Positions 62,254-64,000 of a DNA stretch of 64,000 bases are shown piece by piece; the stretch's first letter is position 1, and each line of letters starts with the position of its first letter. The position numbers and the translations under genes are program-made. The notes beneath the pieces are model-generated. The model saw only the letters and a program-made list of their open reading frames with translations, ran no database searches and had not been told where the DNA came from. Source of the stretch: CAMDHY01 sp046156265 (GTDB lineage: Bacteria > Pseudomonadota > Alphaproteobacteria > Rhizobiales > Segnochrobactraceae); NCBI RefSeq assembly GCF_046156265.1, contig NZ_JAWDIR010000004.1, positions 86,120 to 150,119 of the forward strand. The letters run 5' to 3'.

Positions 62254-63138
62254 TCAGGAGGCGGCGGACGTGCCGAGGCGGCCCGCGAGGTCCTGGACGA
62301 ACTGCCAGGCGACGCGGCCCGAGCGGGCGCCGCGGGTGGTCGCCCACTCGAGCGCGTCGGCGCGCAGAGCGTCGGGCTCGACGGAAAGGCCGAGGTGGTC
62401 GGCGTAGCCGGTGACCATCGCGAGATATTCGTCCTGGCTGCATTTATGGAAGCCGAGCCAGAGGCCGAAGCGGTCGGACAGCGACACCTTCTCCTCGATC
62501 GCCTCGCCGGGATTGATGGCGGTGGCGCGCTCGTTCTCGATCATGTCGCGCGGCAACAGGTGGCGGCGGTTGGAGGTGGCGTAGAACAGCACGTTCTCCG
62601 GCCGCCCCTCGACGCCGCCCTCGAGCACCGCCTTCAGCGACTTGTAGGAGGTGTCGCCGGCGTCGAAGGAGAGGTCGTCGCAGAAGACGAGGAAGCGGTG
62701 TTCCGAGCCGCGCGCGAGCGTCAGCAGGGCCGGCAGCGTCTCGATGTCCTCGCGGTGGATCTCGACGAGTTTGAGGCGGCTTGCCGAACCCGCGCGCGCC
62801 AGCGCCGCGTCGACCTCGGCGTGCGCCGCCTTGACGAGCGAGGACTTGCCCATGCCGCGGGCGCCCCAGAGGAGGGCGTTGTTGGCCGGCAGGCCGCGGG
62901 CGAAGCGGTCGGTGTTGTCGACGAGCTGGTCGCGCACCCGGTCGATGCCCTTCAGCAGCGCCATCTCGACCCGGTTGACCTTTGCCACCGGCTCGAGCCC
63001 GACCGGGTCGGCGTGCCAGACGAAGGCGTCCGCCGCGTCGAGGTCGACGGGGACCGCGGCCGGCGGCGCCGCCCGCTCGAGGACGGCGATCAGGCGGTCG
63101 AGCTTGGCGGCGAGGATCGCCAGGGCGTCGTCGGACAC
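62254..63138 (-). CDS. DUF815-family P-loop ATPase
   Basis: The 294-residue AAA-like protein has Walker A LLWGARGMGKSSLVKAAHAE, Walker B FLVFCDDLSFDAGD, sensor region YATSNRRHLLPRDMIENE and a C-terminal lid. The family is conserved across many proteobacteria and has no established role. GTG 63138 is preferred because it begins the family-like part, with GGAG nine bases before it; the frame is open to 63288. Confidence 0.85.
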   Translation of the reverse strand: MSDDALAILAAKLDRLIAVLERAAPPAAVPVDLDAADAFVWHADPVGLEPVAKVNRVEMALLKGIDRVRDQLVDNTDRFARGLPANNALLWGARGMGKSSLVKAAHAEVDAALARAGSASRLKLVEIHREDIETLPALLTLARGSEHRFLVFCDDLSFDAGDTSYKSLKAVLEGGVEGRPENVLFYATSNRRHLLPRDMIENERATAINPGEAIEEKVSLSDRFGLWLGFHKCSQDEYLAMVTGYADHLGLSVEPDALRADALEWATTRGARSGRVAWQFVQDLAGRLGTSAAS

Positions 63139-63359
63139 GATGGGCAACTCCGGAGCGCAGGGAGCGGGCAGGCGAGGGGCGTTTAGCACGGCCGTACGCG
63201 CGCGCGAAGCTGTCCCCCTGCAGGCCCGCGATTGGCTCATCTGGTGACGGCGGTCACAGAAGTCTCTGCCCAGTCCAAGTAAATCCAATGATGCGGGGGC
63301 AAGCTGCTTCGCCGGATGACATCTGGTTGCAAAGCACCTGACACTGTGGAGCGAAAAAA

Positions 63360-63833
63360 ATGAAGAGTTTTGCAGTATCGCTCATTGCCGCGACCACCGC
63401 AGCTACGGTTCTGGCGGCGCCGGTCGGCGCCATCGCGGCTCAGTCCAAGCTCATGCCGCAGTCAAGCGAGAGCCTCGCACCGAAGGCCAAGGGTCCGAAG
63501 CCCTACCAGGCGTCCCAGATCGCGACCTGCGGCGGCCAAGCTTGCGAGGTGAAGTTCGGCAAGAAAGCCAACAAGGTGCGTCGCGTAACCGACATCTCCT
63601 GCCTCTTCGCGTCGTCTGCAGGTATGGGGCTTGGCGCACTCATTCGCATCGACGAGCAACAGATCAGCTATCTGCCCCTCAACTCGCGCGGTCCATTCGG
63701 TGCTGGCGAATTCGCGTCCGGAGCCCTCGCGATCGACTTCGCCATCCTCGGCGGTCAGACGCTGACGGTCGAGTTCATCTCCAGCGATGCTGCGAGCGGT
63801 GGCAACTGCGTCATCAACGGCACGATCGACTAG
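63360..63833 (+). CDS. Secreted protein of unknown function with four cysteines
   Basis: The 157-residue product has a signal peptide (SLIAATTAATVLAAPVGAIA, cleavage near AIAAQ) and four Cys (IATCGGQACEV, TDISCLFAS, GGNCVINGTID), which may form two disulfides. The body is beta-strand-like with alternating hydrophobic residues (LTVEFISSDA). I recognise no family. GGAG seven bases before ATG 63360 supports the start. Base composition looks less GC-rich than its neighbours, which could mean recent arrival. Confidence 0.7.
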   Translation: MKSFAVSLIAATTAATVLAAPVGAIAAQSKLMPQSSESLAPKAKGPKPYQASQIATCGGQACEVKFGKKANKVRRVTDISCLFASSAGMGLGALIRIDEQQISYLPLNSRGPFGAGEFASGALAIDFAILGGQTLTVEFISSDAASGGNCVINGTID

Positions 63834-63983
63834 CGCGCGGGATCTGCCTGTCTGGATCTCTCGCCCGTCCAAGTGCCGAGAGATCTGGCACCGCTGTTCG
63901 AGTGATGCGCAGTGCAGACGGGTCATTCTGTTTCTCGTCATGCAGGACTGCAGTCGTCCAAGTCATCAAGGGTGGAGGATACA

Positions 63984-64000
63984 ATGAATTTTCGCCATGT
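63984..64000 (+). CDS. Start of a further gene, cut by the window end
   Basis: ATG 63984 is preceded by GGTGGAGGATACA, a good ribosome-binding site. Only five codons are inside the window (MNFRH), so nothing can be said about the product. Spacing after the secreted protein gene is 150 bases. Confidence 0.45.

Overview
The window is a stretch of a very GC-rich alphaproteobacterial chromosome, most likely order Hyphomicrobiales (Rhizobiales). Three things point there: the gene order (lptD-lptG-lptF/pepA; pyrB-pyrC'-plsY-dprA with topA-rnr; argS-SPOR-nagZ-scpA-scpB, tatABC-serS-surE-pcm-M23); an ExoR-like protein; and an exact alphaproteobacterial LexA box (GTTC-N7-GTTC) before parE. No genus is claimed. 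There is no phage, transposase, CRISPR array or rRNA. One tRNA (Leu, anticodon GAG) is present. Intergenic palindromes of types common in rhizobial genomes are frequent.

Left part (1-14.4 kb): envelope biogenesis (lptD cut by the window start, lptG, lptF) diverges from pepA. A secreted seven-repeat beta-propeller gene sits between pepA and holC. Then come a thioesterase, mgtE, an unusual TerB-like/Coq4-like protein, an orphan AlgX-like SGNH protein, a TM2 protein, tRNA-Leu and lipB. Block 14.1-23.4 kb runs leftward: topA, rnr, DUF983, a NUDT19-like NUDIX hydrolase, then pccA, a 2-hydroxychromene-2-carboxylate-isomerase-like protein and acylphosphatase. Block 23.6-31.4 kb holds a small conserved protein, dprA, plsY, a pseudo-dihydroorotase with pyrB, then aidB, gph and rpiA. 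After rpiA come a DUF2059 protein and glutathione reductase.

Accessory part (33.4-39.7 kb): a five-gene operon encodes a NitT/TauT-type ABC importer (binding protein, permease, ATPase, second permease) plus a fumarylacetoacetate-hydrolase-family enzyme. It diverges from a FadR-type GntR regulator, and the intergenic DNA is rich in palindromes. A 128-bp tandem repeat follows the regulator. This is the most accessory-looking region and probably an uptake and catabolism module for an unidentified organic acid.

Right part (39.7-64 kb): parE with its LexA box, exoR, a small secreted protein, xthA, a nucleosidase, erpA, dgt (whose conserved N terminus starts before any usual start codon), argS, a giant SPOR protein, nagZ, scpAB, an orphan Fbp-like ABC ATPase, tatABC, serS, surE, pcm, a catalytically degenerate LytM/LysM lipoprotein of NlpD type, and a DUF815-type ATPase. 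A small secreted cysteine-containing protein of unknown function follows, then the first codons of another gene. Nearly all genes are housekeeping. The best leads for new biology are the TerB/Coq4-like protein, the metal-site-less PyrC' coupled to PyrB, the degenerate LytM factor, the orphan AlgX-like protein and the ABC/FAH module.
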